The notes: a model not told the origin generated them from the sequence alone. DNA of 64,000 nucleotides from an uncultured Rhodospirillaceae bacterium (GCA_945952105.1 CAMFGZ010000012.1:1-64000); one strand, 5' to 3'. Shown: positions 8,044-15,611, numbered from the stretch's first letter. A program made the numbers and translations.

Positions 8044-8637
8044 TCAGACCCGGTCCAGACGCTTCTCGAAGCCGGCCGACCGCGGCATCGCCCGGATCGC
8101 GGGCAGCACGTCCTTGAAGTCGGTCACGAAAGCGACATGGTCGAGATGGGACGGTTCGGCGAAGCCGCCGGCCACCACATTCTTGAGGAGGCCCTCCAGC
8201 GGCCGCCAGTAGCCGCCCTGGTCGATGATGACGATCGGCTTGCTGTGCAGGCCGAGGGTTCGCCAGGACAGGACTTCGAAGAATTCCTCCAGCGTGCCGA
8301 GGCCGCCGGGCAGCACCGCGAAAGCGTCGGAACGCTCGAACATCTTGAGCTTGCGCTCGTGCATGGTCTCCACGACCACGGTCTCGGTGAGCGCCGGATG
8401 GCCCGCCTCACGTTGCAGGAGGAAGTTCGGGATGATCCCGACGGCCTTGCCGCCACTGTCCAGGGCGGCATTGGCGACCAGGCCCATCAGGCCGACACCG
8501 CCACCGCCATAGACCAGCGTTATCCCCTCGGTGGCCAGCAGCCGGCCGAGGCCCACCGCGGTTTCCCGGGTCGCGGGATCGTTGCCGAAACGGGCGCCAC
8601 AGAAGACGCAAAGGGAAGAAGGAGTGGACTCAGGCAC
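8044..8637 (-). CDS. LOG family protein (nucleotide 5'-monophosphate phosphoribohydrolase)
   Basis: A 197-residue Rossmann-fold enzyme of the LOG/TIGR00730 family, which removes the ribose-5-phosphate from cytokinin nucleotides or other purine monophosphates in the cytosol. Key motifs are SLCVFCGARFGN at the start, YGGGGVGLMG, VETMHERKLKM and the catalytic PGGLGTLEEFFEV (PGGxGTxxE). Bacterial members were long mis-called lysine decarboxylases. It is divergent from the LysM gene (118-base gap to 8756). The physiological substrate in bacteria outside plant associations is unclear. Confidence 0.92.
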   Translation of the reverse strand: MPESTPSSLCVFCGARFGNDPATRETAVGLGRLLATEGITLVYGGGGVGLMGLVANAALDSGGKAVGIIPNFLLQREAGHPALTETVVVETMHERKLKMFERSDAFAVLPGGLGTLEEFFEVLSWRTLGLHSKPIVIIDQGGYWRPLEGLLKNVVAGGFAEPSHLDHVAFVTDFKDVLPAIRAMPRSAGFEKRLDRV

Positions 8638-8755
8638 GAAAGCTGCTTTTCTGGGACGATCCAGCGCGTTTCAGCGCGGGTGTGACATGGTATTGTTACG
8701 CAAAGGCTGGTCGCGACGCCAATGGGGATATGGTGGTCGCACCGTTGGGAGGGCG

Positions 8756-9823
8756 ATGTCACGAACTGTTTTCGGGCTGGTCGCTGTAGGCGCGGTGGTG
8801 ATCGCAATCGCGCTGGGGGTCGCATGGCGCGGGAAGATGACCGAGCAGGCAGCGATCGACCGCCCCGCCCAGCCTGTCGGCGGTGCCGCACCTGAAACCA
8901 TGACGCCGGCAGCCGCCCCGAAAGGATCGGCCCCTGCGAACCCTGCGGCGACGGCTGGAACCGCACGGACGACCGCGCCGCCGTCGGCAACGGGCGTTCC
9001 GACGTTCGACGTCGCCCGCATCGGGACGGACGGCCGGGCCGTGATCGCCGGCCGCGCGGCGCCCGGAGCCAAGATCGTCCTCCTCGATGGCGGCAAGGAG
9101 ATCGCAAAGGCAGAGTCCGACGCTCGGGGCGAATGGGTCGTCATCGTCCAGGATCCGCCGCTCGCCGTCGGCCAGCACGAGCTGCGCGTGGTCCAGCATA
9201 TCGAAGGCAAGGCGCCGCTCACCTCCGAGCAGGCCGTGGTCGCCGTCGTGCCCGAGCCGCCCGCCGCGAACGCGCCGGCGCAGCCGCGCGCCGAGACGCT
9301 GGTGATGATCTCGCCGCCGTCGGGCGCCGCGACCCTCGTTCAGCCACCGACGGCGGCGGGCGTACCGAAGTCGGCCGACCTCTCGCTGTCGACGGTCGAC
9401 TATGACGATCGCGGCCACGTGACCATGTCGGGCGTTGCCGCGCCCGGCACCGTCGTCAGAGCGTACGTGAACGACAAGATGGTTGCCGAAGGCGTGGCCG
9501 CCTCGGATGGTCGCTGGCGCCTGAAGCCGGCCGAGCCGATCGGGCAGGGCAAGCATCTCCTGAGGCTCGACCGCATCGCGCAGGACGGCAGGCCGGTGGC
9601 TCGTCTCGAACTGCCGTTCGAGCGCGTCGTCGTGGCGCCGGTCTCCAGCAGCGACGCACGGCGCCTGCACATCGTGAAGGGCGACAATCTGTGGAACATC
9701 GCCCAGGCCCACTATGGCGCCGGCTGGCACCACACCGTCATTTTCGCCGCAAACAAAGATCAGGTAAAAAATCCCGATCTGATATATCCGGGGCAAATTC
9801 TCAGCCTGCCCAAGGTCAACTGA
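8756..9823 (+). CDS. membrane-anchored LysM peptidoglycan-binding protein
   Basis: A 355-residue envelope protein. A single membrane segment (residues 5-22, FGLVAVGAVVIAIALGVAW) is followed by an Ala/Pro-rich linker. Two Ig-like repeats come next: FDVARIGTDGRAVIAGRAAPGAKIV and LSTVDYDDRGHVTMSGVAAPGTVVRAY, each with a GEWVV/GRWRL strand. A C-terminal LysM domain (about residues 302-354, LHIVKGDNLWNIAQAHYG to LIYPGQILSLP) binds glycan strands. The start at 8756 is chosen for the GGGAGGG ribosome site; an ATG at 8687 would add 23 basic residues. It precedes psd and pssA closely, so it may be transcribed with the phospholipid genes. Confidence 0.88.
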   Translation: MSRTVFGLVAVGAVVIAIALGVAWRGKMTEQAAIDRPAQPVGGAAPETMTPAAAPKGSAPANPAATAGTARTTAPPSATGVPTFDVARIGTDGRAVIAGRAAPGAKIVLLDGGKEIAKAESDARGEWVVIVQDPPLAVGQHELRVVQHIEGKAPLTSEQAVVAVVPEPPAANAPAQPRAETLVMISPPSGAATLVQPPTAAGVPKSADLSLSTVDYDDRGHVTMSGVAAPGTVVRAYVNDKMVAEGVAASDGRWRLKPAEPIGQGKHLLRLDRIAQDGRPVARLELPFERVVVAPVSSSDARRLHIVKGDNLWNIAQAHYGAGWHHTVIFAANKDQVKNPDLIYPGQILSLPKVN

Positions 9824-9850
9824 CCTTCGCAAACGGGGTGCGTCCGACTC

Positions 9851-10543
9851 ATGCTGGCAAATTTCCTGGTGCCGATCCTCTCGGACGGTTGGCGCTTCAT
9901 CGGTCTTTTTGCGGCCGCGACGTTCCTGGCGGCCCTGACCGGTGCGGCCTGGCTGTTCTGGCCGCTGATGATCGTGACCCTCTGGTCGATCTATTTCTTC
10001 CGCGATCCGCCGCGCGGTGTGCCCCAGGATGACGGGCTGCTGATCGCGCCGGCCGACGGGCTCGTGCAGATGGTGGTCGAGGCGATGCCGCCCCAGGAAC
10101 TGGGGCTGGGCGACAAGCCGCTGACGCGCGTGTCGATCTTCCTCAGCGTGTTCGACGTCCATATCAACCGCAGCCCCTGCGCTGGCACCATCGAGGTGGT
10201 CGCCTACCGGCCGGGCAAGTTCCTGAGCGCCAACGCCGACAAGGCGAGCGAGGAAAACGAGCGCACGGCCCTGGCCCTGCGTCGCGCCGACGGCCGGCTC
10301 ATCGGATGCGTCCAGATCGCGGGTTACGTCGCGCGCCGCATCGTCTGCTACGTGAAGCCGGGGCAGGCCGTGGTCGCGGGGGAACGATTCGGCCATATCC
10401 GCTTTGGTAGCCGTACGGACCTCTACCTGCCGGAGGGTGCGCGACTGCTGGTTTCGCCGGGCCAGCGCATGATCGGCGGCGAGACCGTGATGGCCGAACT
10501 CGATCCGGTGGTTCCCGGGCCGCGGACCGCCATCGAATTCTAG
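9851..10543 (+). CDS. psd: phosphatidylserine decarboxylase (small, pyruvoyl-dependent form)
   Basis: A 230-residue inner-membrane enzyme that makes phosphatidylethanolamine from phosphatidylserine. There are membrane segments near residues 13-50, then YFFRDPPRGVP and the conserved FLSVFDVHINRSP (His of the catalytic machinery). The autocleavage site is the RFGSRTDLYLP motif: Ser187 becomes the pyruvoyl group at the N-terminus of the alpha subunit. The short length and FGSR motif (not LGST) define the PSD-A class common in Alphaproteobacteria. It lies 27 bases after the LysM gene and 18 before pssA, so the two-step PE pathway is in one operon. Confidence 0.96.
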   Translation: MLANFLVPILSDGWRFIGLFAAATFLAALTGAAWLFWPLMIVTLWSIYFFRDPPRGVPQDDGLLIAPADGLVQMVVEAMPPQELGLGDKPLTRVSIFLSVFDVHINRSPCAGTIEVVAYRPGKFLSANADKASEENERTALALRRADGRLIGCVQIAGYVARRIVCYVKPGQAVVAGERFGHIRFGSRTDLYLPEGARLLVSPGQRMIGGETVMAELDPVVPGPRTAIEF

Positions 10544-10561
10544 CGTCCGGGGAGCAGGGAC

Positions 10562-11398
10562 ATGGATAGCGAGCGGCACTCACAGCGGAGCGGATTGCGC
10601 GGTTTCTCGATCAACCGCCTGATCCCCAACATCCTGACGCTCGCGGCGCTCTGCTCGGGCCTGACGGCCATCCGCTTCGGCCTGCAGGGGGAAATGCGCC
10701 TGGCCGTCATCGCGATCATCGTGGCCGCGATCTTCGATGCACTCGACGGCCGCGTCGCCCGCAGGCTCGGCGTGACCAGCCGGTTTGGTGCCGAACTCGA
10801 CTCCCTGTCGGATTTCCTCTGCTTCGGCGTGGCGCCGGCGATCGTCCTTTATCTGGCCTCGCTCACCCACGCAGGGGCGGTCGGGTGGGTCGTGACGCTG
10901 ATGTTCCCGATCTGCTCGGCCCTGCGCCTGGCGCGTTTCAACACGGCGTTGGAGGCGGACACGCCGCCGCCGGCCTGGACGGGCTCGTTCTTCACCGGCG
11001 TGCCGGCGCCCGCGGGTGCGCTGTTGGCGCTGATGCCGCTGATGCTGAGCTTCGAGATCGAGGCGGCCTGGCCCCGTCACGCGGTCGTCGTGGGCGTGGT
11101 GCTGGTGGCCGTTGGCGGACTCATGGTCAGCCGGCTTCCCACCTTCTCCTTCAAGAAGGGCAGGATTCCCCGTCATCTCGTCCTGCCGGCGCTGCTGGCG
11201 GCAGCCCTCGTGATGGGGGTGCTGGCCAGCGCCCCCTGGATCGCGCTCTCGCTGCTCGGTCTTGGCTACATGTGCCTCATTCCCTTCAGCGTTCTCTCCT
11301 ACCGCCGGCAGGCGGCGCAGGACCGCAAGGCGGCCGAATCGGCGGCAGCCGTCGTGCCGCTGCGCGCGGTCGACGGGGCGTCGACGCCGCGGGAGTAA
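10562..11398 (+). CDS. pssA: CDP-diacylglycerol-serine O-phosphatidyltransferase
   Basis: A 278-residue integral membrane protein of the CDP-alcohol phosphatidyltransferase family. It condenses CDP-diacylglycerol with serine to form the substrate of Psd, its upstream neighbour. The signature D-G-x2-A-R-x8-G-x3-D-x3-D is intact as DGRVARRLGVTSRFGAELDSLSD. About eight membrane segments follow, ending in a short cytosolic tail (RRQAAQDRKAAESAA). GGGGAGCAGGGAC precedes the ATG. Confidence 0.96.
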   Translation: MDSERHSQRSGLRGFSINRLIPNILTLAALCSGLTAIRFGLQGEMRLAVIAIIVAAIFDALDGRVARRLGVTSRFGAELDSLSDFLCFGVAPAIVLYLASLTHAGAVGWVVTLMFPICSALRLARFNTALEADTPPPAWTGSFFTGVPAPAGALLALMPLMLSFEIEAAWPRHAVVVGVVLVAVGGLMVSRLPTFSFKKGRIPRHLVLPALLAAALVMGVLASAPWIALSLLGLGYMCLIPFSVLSYRRQAAQDRKAAESAAAVVPLRAVDGASTPRE

Positions 11399-11525
11399 CT
11401 CTCCGGTAGGTCGTCACCAGAGTCAGAATCAGGAAAATCCGCAAGCGGGAGGCGACTCTCCGGCGGTCGTCTTCGCGCTTATGTTCCCTAAAAATTCCCT
11501 ATTGGAATCATATTCTTAGAAAAGT

Positions 11526-11579
11526 TGACACAAATTCGTCCAGTTTCAATTGACCTGATAAATCACATTAAGTACGGTT
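11526..11579 (+). promoter_or_regulatory. AT-rich region with sigma70-like promoter for the pilin gene
   Basis: The interval 11480-11600 is strikingly AT-rich for this genome. It holds TTGACA (11526-11531) and TTGACC (11551-11556), the latter followed after 17 bases by TACGGT (11574-11579) as a possible -10. The -10 match is poor, so a regulator is likely needed. The remainder of the 227-base gap between pssA and the pilin (11399-11625) carries only a short imperfect direct repeat (ACTCTCCGG...GTCGTC at 11398 and 11454). Confidence 0.4.
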
Positions 11580-11625
11580 GCTAAGTGATTCGATGACGAC
11601 TTCGGGATTGAGCTGGAGACTGGGA

Positions 11626-11790
11626 ATGCTTTCGATTTTCCGCCGCTTGATGAAGAACACCGATGGCGCCACCGCGGTCGAATACACCCTGATCACCTCG
11701 TTGATTGCCGTTGCCGCCATCGCGTCGATGCGTTCGGTGAGCGGCAAGGTGAGTCATGTGCTGGGCGCGGCCACCAACGCCCTCAACTAG
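11626..11790 (+). CDS. Flp/Fap-type pilin
   Basis: A 54-residue type IVb pilin precursor. A short basic leader (MLSIFRRLMKNTDG) is followed by the prepilin peptidase site G/ATAVEYTLI with the conserved Glu-Tyr pair of Flp pilins, and a hydrophobic helix (TSLIAVAAIASM). Polymerised Flp pilins make Tad adhesion pili, but no other tad/cpa genes are in the window apart from the peptidase just downstream. GGAG lies 7 bases before the ATG at 11626; an in-frame ATG at 11578 would add an implausible polar extension. Confidence 0.92.
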   Translation: MLSIFRRLMKNTDGATAVEYTLITSLIAVAAIASMRSVSGKVSHVLGAATNALN

Positions 11791-11806
11791 CCGGTAACTC
11801 CAAGCC

Positions 11807-12316
11807 TTGACGCAGCCTGGAGTGTTGCTCCAGTTCGGCTGCCTGATCGTCTTGGCGGTCCTCTTGCTGGCTGCCGCCTGGCTGGATTTGCGGACCCTGC
11901 GGATCGGTAACCGCTTTTCGCTCGCCATTGCTGCTCTCTTCGCGATCTGGTCCGCAATTGGCTTCCTGGACGGTTCATTCCCCCTTTACTCGCTGGGCCT
12001 GTCGCTGGCCTGCGCCGCTGGATTGTTCGTGCTGGGCACCATCGCCTTTGCCGCCGGGATGATCGGCGGAGGCGACGTGAAGATTCTCGCCGGCGTAGGC
12101 CTGTTCGCTGGTCCGGCTCTGGTGGCCGACCTGTTGCTGGTCACGGCGCTCGCGGGAGGATTGCTGGGATTGGCGGCCATGGCTGGCATACCGATGGGTG
12201 CGGTGCCTGCAAGGGGGGAGGCCACGCTCAGGAGTCGGATGCGGAGCCGCGTTCCCTACGGGCCGGCCATCGCGGCGGGTGGACTGTGGGTTGCAAGCCG
12301 GCTGGCGCTGGGTTGA
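11807..12316 (+). CDS. CpaA/TadV-type prepilin peptidase (A24)
   Basis: About 165-169 residues with six hydrophobic segments. It is an aspartic prepilin peptidase of family A24 that cleaves the Flp leader on the cytoplasmic side. The first catalytic Asp lies in AAWLDLRTLRIGNRFS and the second in MIGGGDVKILAG (GxGD motif). The start is uncertain: no ATG precedes the first helix, and TTG (11807) and GTG (11822) are candidates without clear ribosome sites, suggesting coupling to the pilin gene, which ends 16 bases earlier. Confidence 0.9.
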   Translation: MTQPGVLLQFGCLIVLAVLLLAAAWLDLRTLRIGNRFSLAIAALFAIWSAIGFLDGSFPLYSLGLSLACAAGLFVLGTIAFAAGMIGGGDVKILAGVGLFAGPALVADLLLVTALAGGLLGLAAMAGIPMGAVPARGEATLRSRMRSRVPYGPAIAAGGLWVASRLALG

Positions 12317-12342
12317 GATCGGTGTCGACGAAAGGAAATCCC

Positions 12343-12936
12343 ATGTCTCCGATCATGCCCAAGATCCTCCCGGCAGCCCTGTTCGCCGCGGCGCTTGCCT
12401 CTCCAGCAGGCGCGCAGGCTCCGGCGGCGCCTGTGCCGGTGCAACGCAGCAGCGTCGAGATCCCGGCGACCCAAGGCGTTCCGGAGTTTCGCGATCCCAA
12501 GACGGGGCAGATCTGGACGCCACTAAACGTCGGGCAGGGGCCGATCGGCAAGCCGACTCCGGCGGATCTCGCCTTCGATCCGCTGGCCCAGGCCGCGCGC
12601 ATCGAGGGGCGGGTGGTGCAGCGGCCCGCTTTCGTGCCGCTGGGCTGGTCGGTGCCGACGGCGGGGCCGGAAACGCCGTTCGTGACCCTCGACAATGCGA
12701 GCCTGCGCGCGGTTCCGGCCCGGCGGTGGCAGGTCGTACTTTATGTTAACAATAATAGCGCGGGCACGCTGGCGCCGATGATCGACTGCCGCTTCACCAA
12801 CGCCGGCAAGTTGGTCGAGGACACGCGGGTCCTGATGCCGGCAATTGCCGCCGGCGTGCGCGGCGGCGCCACGATCTACGGCCCGAAGACGGACCTGTTC
12901 GTCGATCGCGCGACCTGCCGTATCGTTTCGCCCTGA
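12343..12936 (+). CDS. secreted protein of unknown family (paralogue of the gene at 21977)
   Basis: A 197-residue exported protein with a signal peptide ending ASPAGAQA. The mature part opens with FRDPKTGQIWTPLNVGQ and contains VVQRPAFVPLG, AVPARRWQVVLYVNNNSAG, CRFTNAGKLVEDTRVL and IYGPKTDLFVDRATCRIVSP. Each of these blocks recurs in the protein encoded at 21977-22567, so they are paralogues. Two conserved cysteines (in IDCRF and ATCRI) could form a disulfide. The sequence reads like a beta-sandwich domain; no enzymatic motif is visible and I do not recognise the family. AAAGGAAA precedes the ATG. It follows the peptidase gene by 26 bases and may depend on the pilin promoter. Confidence 0.8.
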   Translation: MSPIMPKILPAALFAAALASPAGAQAPAAPVPVQRSSVEIPATQGVPEFRDPKTGQIWTPLNVGQGPIGKPTPADLAFDPLAQAARIEGRVVQRPAFVPLGWSVPTAGPETPFVTLDNASLRAVPARRWQVVLYVNNNSAGTLAPMIDCRFTNAGKLVEDTRVLMPAIAAGVRGGATIYGPKTDLFVDRATCRIVSP

Positions 12937-12939
12937 CCG

Positions 12940-13704
12940 CTATCCCTGGACCGAGTATCCGCCATCCACGGTGATGGCTGCGCCGGTCACATAGTCCGAA
13001 GCCGATGCGGCCAGGAAGACGGCGATGCCGGCGAAGTCCTCCGGCGTGCCCCAGCGGCCCGCCGGCGTGCGCTTCAGCACCGAATCGTGCAGCGCCGGAA
13101 CGTCGGTCCGCGCGCGCCGGGTGAGGGCGGTGTCGATCCACCCCGGCAGGATCGAGTTAACCTGGATATTGTCCTTTGCCCAGGCGGTGGCCATGGCCTT
13201 GGTCATCTGCACGATGCCGCCCTTGCTCGCGGCATAGGCCGTGGTGAACGAGGCACCGAAGATCGACATCATCGAGCCGATGTTGATCATCTTGCCGCCA
13301 CCACCTTTCTTCATCTCGGGATAGGCGGCATGACTGCACAGGAAGGCGCTGGTCAGGTTGCTGTCGAGCACCTGGTGCCATTCGGCAAGCGTGTATTCCT
13401 GCGGCTGCTTGCGAATGTTGATGCCGGCGTTATTGACCAGGATGTCGAGGCGTCCGTGGGCCTTCACCGCGTTGGCGACGAGCGCGCGGCACGAATCTTC
13501 CTGGAGAACGTCCACGGCGATCGCGCTGGCCTTGCCGCCGATCGCCTTCAGCTCGCCGACCGCGGCCTCATTCTTCTCGGCGTTTCGGCCGGCAACGATC
13601 ACCGTGGCGCCCGCGAGAGCCATGCCTTTTGCCATGCCGAGGCCGATGCCGCCGTTGCCCCCCGTGACGACCGCCACCCGCCCAGAAAGATCGAACAGTT
13701 TCAT
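12940..13704 (-). CDS. SDR family oxidoreductase (gluconate 5-dehydrogenase-like)
   Basis: A 254-residue classical short-chain dehydrogenase. It has the NAD(P)-binding TGGNGGIGLGMA (residues 15-26), NNAGI, and catalytic Ser (IGSMMS) and YAASK (Tyr-x3-Lys), with LPGWIDTALT and the C-terminal YVTGAAITVDGGYSVQG. This is the gluconate/2-deoxygluconate/3-oxoacyl-ACP reductase-like subgroup; the substrate cannot be told. It converges with the secreted protein gene, ending 3 bases from its stop. The 294 bases upstream to nepR hold the candidate small RNA at 13780-13873. Confidence 0.93.
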   Translation of the reverse strand: MKLFDLSGRVAVVTGGNGGIGLGMAKGMALAGATVIVAGRNAEKNEAAVGELKAIGGKASAIAVDVLQEDSCRALVANAVKAHGRLDILVNNAGINIRKQPQEYTLAEWHQVLDSNLTSAFLCSHAAYPEMKKGGGGKMINIGSMMSIFGASFTTAYAASKGGIVQMTKAMATAWAKDNIQVNSILPGWIDTALTRRARTDVPALHDSVLKRTPAGRWGTPEDFAGIAVFLAASASDYVTGAAITVDGGYSVQG

Positions 13705-13747
13705 CGCGTTGCCTCCCGTTTCGTCCGCGCTTCTATAGCGGACGGGA

Positions 13748-13773
13748 GGAACCGCCGACAGGCCAGGCCCGTT
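13748..13773 (+). promoter_or_regulatory. EcfG-type promoter of the candidate small RNA
   Basis: Exact match to the alphaproteobacterial general stress promoter: GGAAC (13748-13752), 17 bases, CGTT (13770-13773). It points away from the SDR gene, into an intergenic stretch that ends in an intrinsic terminator. Confidence 0.72.
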
Positions 13774-13779
13774 AAACCT

Positions 13780-13873
13780 TCAGCAAGTACGAGTTCGCAG
13801 GGTGTCGGCCGGGCTGACCGGCAGTCTGTGAACAAGGGTGGCGGTGGTCGCGAGACCGCCGCCATTTCCTTTT
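13780..13873 (+). ncRNA. candidate general-stress small RNA (about 94 nt)
   Basis: Begins about 7 bases after an exact EcfG promoter and ends at an intrinsic terminator. The predicted RNA has an outer stem GTTCGCAG (13793-13800) with CTGTGAAC (13826-13833). It encloses a GCCGG/CCGGC hairpin (13808-13812 with 13818-13822). The terminator hairpin is GGCGGTGGTC-GCGA-GACCGCCGCC (13840-13863, one G-U pair, GNRA-type loop) followed by ATTTCCTTTT. There is no convincing coding potential in this segment. By position and promoter it resembles GsrN, the Caulobacter stress sRNA, but I cannot claim homology. The exact 5' end is inferred. Confidence 0.62.
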
Positions 13874-13998
13874 AGGGAGTGCGATGATCGCCAAGCCGCG
13901 ACAGCTCAAAGAAACGAGCACGCGGACAGGCCACAGGGCTCGCTTCGTGCCGCTAAAGCACTCGACGACCCTAGAGGACGAGCTACATCTTCAACGAG

Positions 13999-14229
13999 CT
14001 ATTTTTTTGACGGCTCGTCAGGCGTAGATTGTTTTTTCGAGCTCTTCGTCGCGTCCTTGTCGATCAGATTGAGAAGATCGTCAGGCAGCGGTTCGCTCGC
14101 GATTTCATCGTACATCGCGTGCAACTGCTTGTGCAGCCACATATCGAAGGGGCGATCATTGCCCTTGCTCTTGGGGCGCGCCGTCTTTTCAGCGCGCCCG
14201 CCCTCGGGCTTATCGTCATTGGTCGCCAT
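13999..14229 (-). CDS. nepR: NepR anti-sigma factor
   Basis: A 76-residue anti-sigma factor that holds EcfG inactive until phosphorylated PhyR titrates it. The NepR signature is clear: RPFDMWLHKQLHAMYDEIAS followed by EPLPDDLLNLID, which forms the two helices that bracket the sigma factor. A disordered Lys-rich tail (KSSKKQSTPDEPSKK) follows. The start at 14229 has GGGGAG 7 bases before it; upstream in-frame starts lack support. It lies 117 bases downstream of an EcfG-like sigma gene on the same strand. That gap (14230-14346) shows no promoter match, so nepR is probably transcribed from upstream. Confidence 0.93.
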   Translation of the reverse strand: MATNDDKPEGGRAEKTARPKSKGNDRPFDMWLHKQLHAMYDEIASEPLPDDLLNLIDKDATKSSKKQSTPDEPSKK

Positions 14230-14346
14230 GCCACGCTCCCCGGGGGCGGAAACCCACTCCGCGGGATCCTGTCCGACCCATCCAACTCTCCCCATGGGAC
14301 CGCTCATGACTATTTCGCACTCAAACGCGGGTCTGAAAAGAGGACT

Positions 14347-14919
14347 TTAGCGGGTCGCGACGGTTGCTTCTTCATCGTGACGGTCGACCGACGAGCGCGT
14401 CGCGTCGGAGGGGCGATGCGTTTCACCCTCGAGTAGCAGACGCTCCAGAGTGTCACGCGCCCGCGAGATGCGGCTCTTCACCGTGCCCACGGAAACGCCG
14501 GTATGTTCGGCAATCGTCTCATAGGGGAGGCCTTCGAGAACCGCGAGCAGGAGAGCCTCGCGCTGCGCAGCCGCAAGCTTGCCAAAGGCCGACATGAACT
14601 CACGCATGACCAATCCGCTGTCCTGATGGGGGGGATGAGACAGAGTCTCGGCGATGGCAGTGTCGACGGGCACCGTCGGCCGGCGGCGACGCAGGCCGGA
14701 GATGAATTCGTTACGCTGAATGCGGAACAGCCATGCGGCGAGGTTAGTGCCCGGCTGGAAGCTGTTGCGTCCAGTCAGGGCCTTGATGACGGTGTCATGC
14801 ACGAGATCGTCCGCCTGGTCGCGATCGCGGGTCAGCGACAGGGCATAGATGCGCAGGCGGGGCAGGATCGTCTTCAACTGCTCGTGGAAGTCGCCGGCGT
14901 CCTGGGTCTGCGTCGTCAT
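14347..14919 (-). CDS. EcfG-like ECF sigma factor (copy 1)
   Basis: A 190-residue group IV sigma factor without anti-sigma or accessory domains. Sigma region 2 (LPRLRIYALSLTRDRDQADDLVHDTVIKAL, quoted here only as a region, residues about 18-50) includes the RDRDQADDLVHDT core-binding helix, and NLAAWLFRIQRNEFISGLRR recognises the -10. Region 4 has GLPYETIAEHTGVSVGTVKSRISRAR, the -35 helix-turn-helix. GGGAGA lies 6-7 bases before the ATG at 14919. Adjacency to nepR marks it as a general stress sigma factor. No EcfG promoter with correct spacing was found in the 121-base upstream gap (14920-15040). Confidence 0.9.
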   Translation of the reverse strand: MTTQTQDAGDFHEQLKTILPRLRIYALSLTRDRDQADDLVHDTVIKALTGRNSFQPGTNLAAWLFRIQRNEFISGLRRRRPTVPVDTAIAETLSHPPHQDSGLVMREFMSAFGKLAAAQREALLLAVLEGLPYETIAEHTGVSVGTVKSRISRARDTLERLLLEGETHRPSDATRSSVDRHDEEATVATR

Positions 14920-15040
14920 GTAGGGTCTCCCGAAATGATGCGTCGTGTACTGAACGAATGTCGCAGCGACCGATTGGTTACACGACGACGACCAAATTTC
15001 GTAACTCATTGAAAAAAATGAAGAAATCCGGTGAAAAACC

Positions 15041-15505
15041 CTACTGGAGCTTTTCTGAAAGGAACTTGCGGGCTCGTGAAACCCGCGCCTTCAGCGTGCC
15101 GACGGAGCATCCGCACAAGCTTGCCGCTTCCTCGTAGGAAAAACCGCCCGCGCCGATCAGAACCAACGCTTCGCGCGATTGGGGATTGAGTTTCCACAGT
15201 TCCGAAGAGAGCTCCTTCAGGGCGAGCGTGGCTTCGGGATTGTCGACGGCCGGCAACGGGGCGGCGGCATCGTTGTCTATGGTGAGCGGGCGGCGGCGTT
15301 GGGTGCGAAGGTCCGAATAAAATCGGTTTCGCATGATGGTGAACAGCCAGCCCTTCAGGTTCGTGCCGGGCATGAACTGCTCTTGCTTGCTGAGCGCTGC
15401 AAGGATGGTGTTTTGCACCAGATCATCGGCCGCTTCCCGCTCGCGACACATGAAGCGCGCAAAAGCACGCAAATCAGGGAGAAGTGCGACGATCTCTTCC
15501 TTCAT
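15041..15505 (-). CDS. EcfG-like ECF sigma factor (copy 2)
   Basis: A 154-residue ECF sigma factor of the same group. Region 2 is visible as CREREAADDLVQNTILAAL and NLKGWLFTIMRNRFYSDLR. Region 4 is LNPQSREALVLIGAGGFSYEEAASLCGCSVGTLKARVSRAR, here named by its ends; the GFSYEEAASLCGC block is close to the classic EcfG form. The ATG at 15505 (AGGAT five bases upstream) is preferred over the GTG at 15508. Same strand as copy 1, 121 bases upstream. Having two EcfG paralogues beside nepR suggests division of labour or cross-regulation. Confidence 0.9.
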   Translation of the reverse strand: MKEEIVALLPDLRAFARFMCREREAADDLVQNTILAALSKQEQFMPGTNLKGWLFTIMRNRFYSDLRTQRRRPLTIDNDAAAPLPAVDNPEATLALKELSSELWKLNPQSREALVLIGAGGFSYEEAASLCGCSVGTLKARVSRARKFLSEKLQ

Positions 15506-15611
15506 CACTATCCTACTTGGGGATCATGCGCCTGGCGTGAAAGGGGAAATCGCACTGGCAACCACATCTAGGCGTTTTGTTGTGGGTTCGATACCTGGAA
15601 TCGGTTCGTGT

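Noticed and set aside
8759-10579. Very long open frame on the strand opposite the LysM and psd genes
   Set aside because: Typical artefact of high GC third positions; the product is Arg/His-rich with no domain, while the forward genes have clear motifs. Similar long antisense frames at 3704-5005 and 16898-18874 were rejected for the same reason.
13884-14027. 47-codon forward ORF with AGGGAG before its ATG, after the candidate small RNA
   Set aside because: Codon use is unlike neighbouring genes, it overlaps the 3' end of nepR on the other strand, and it lies beyond the terminator; no recognisable product.
14935-14980. Possible EcfG promoter ahead of EcfG-like sigma copy 1 (reverse strand GTAAC ... 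CGTT)
   Set aside because: The spacing is 20 bases rather than 16-17, and the -35 has a mismatch.
15575-15600. GGTTCGATACC, which looks like a tRNA T-loop
   Set aside because: The flanking bases do not form a T-stem, and no acceptor, D or anticodon arms can be folded around it; the area is better explained by an EcfG promoter and leader.
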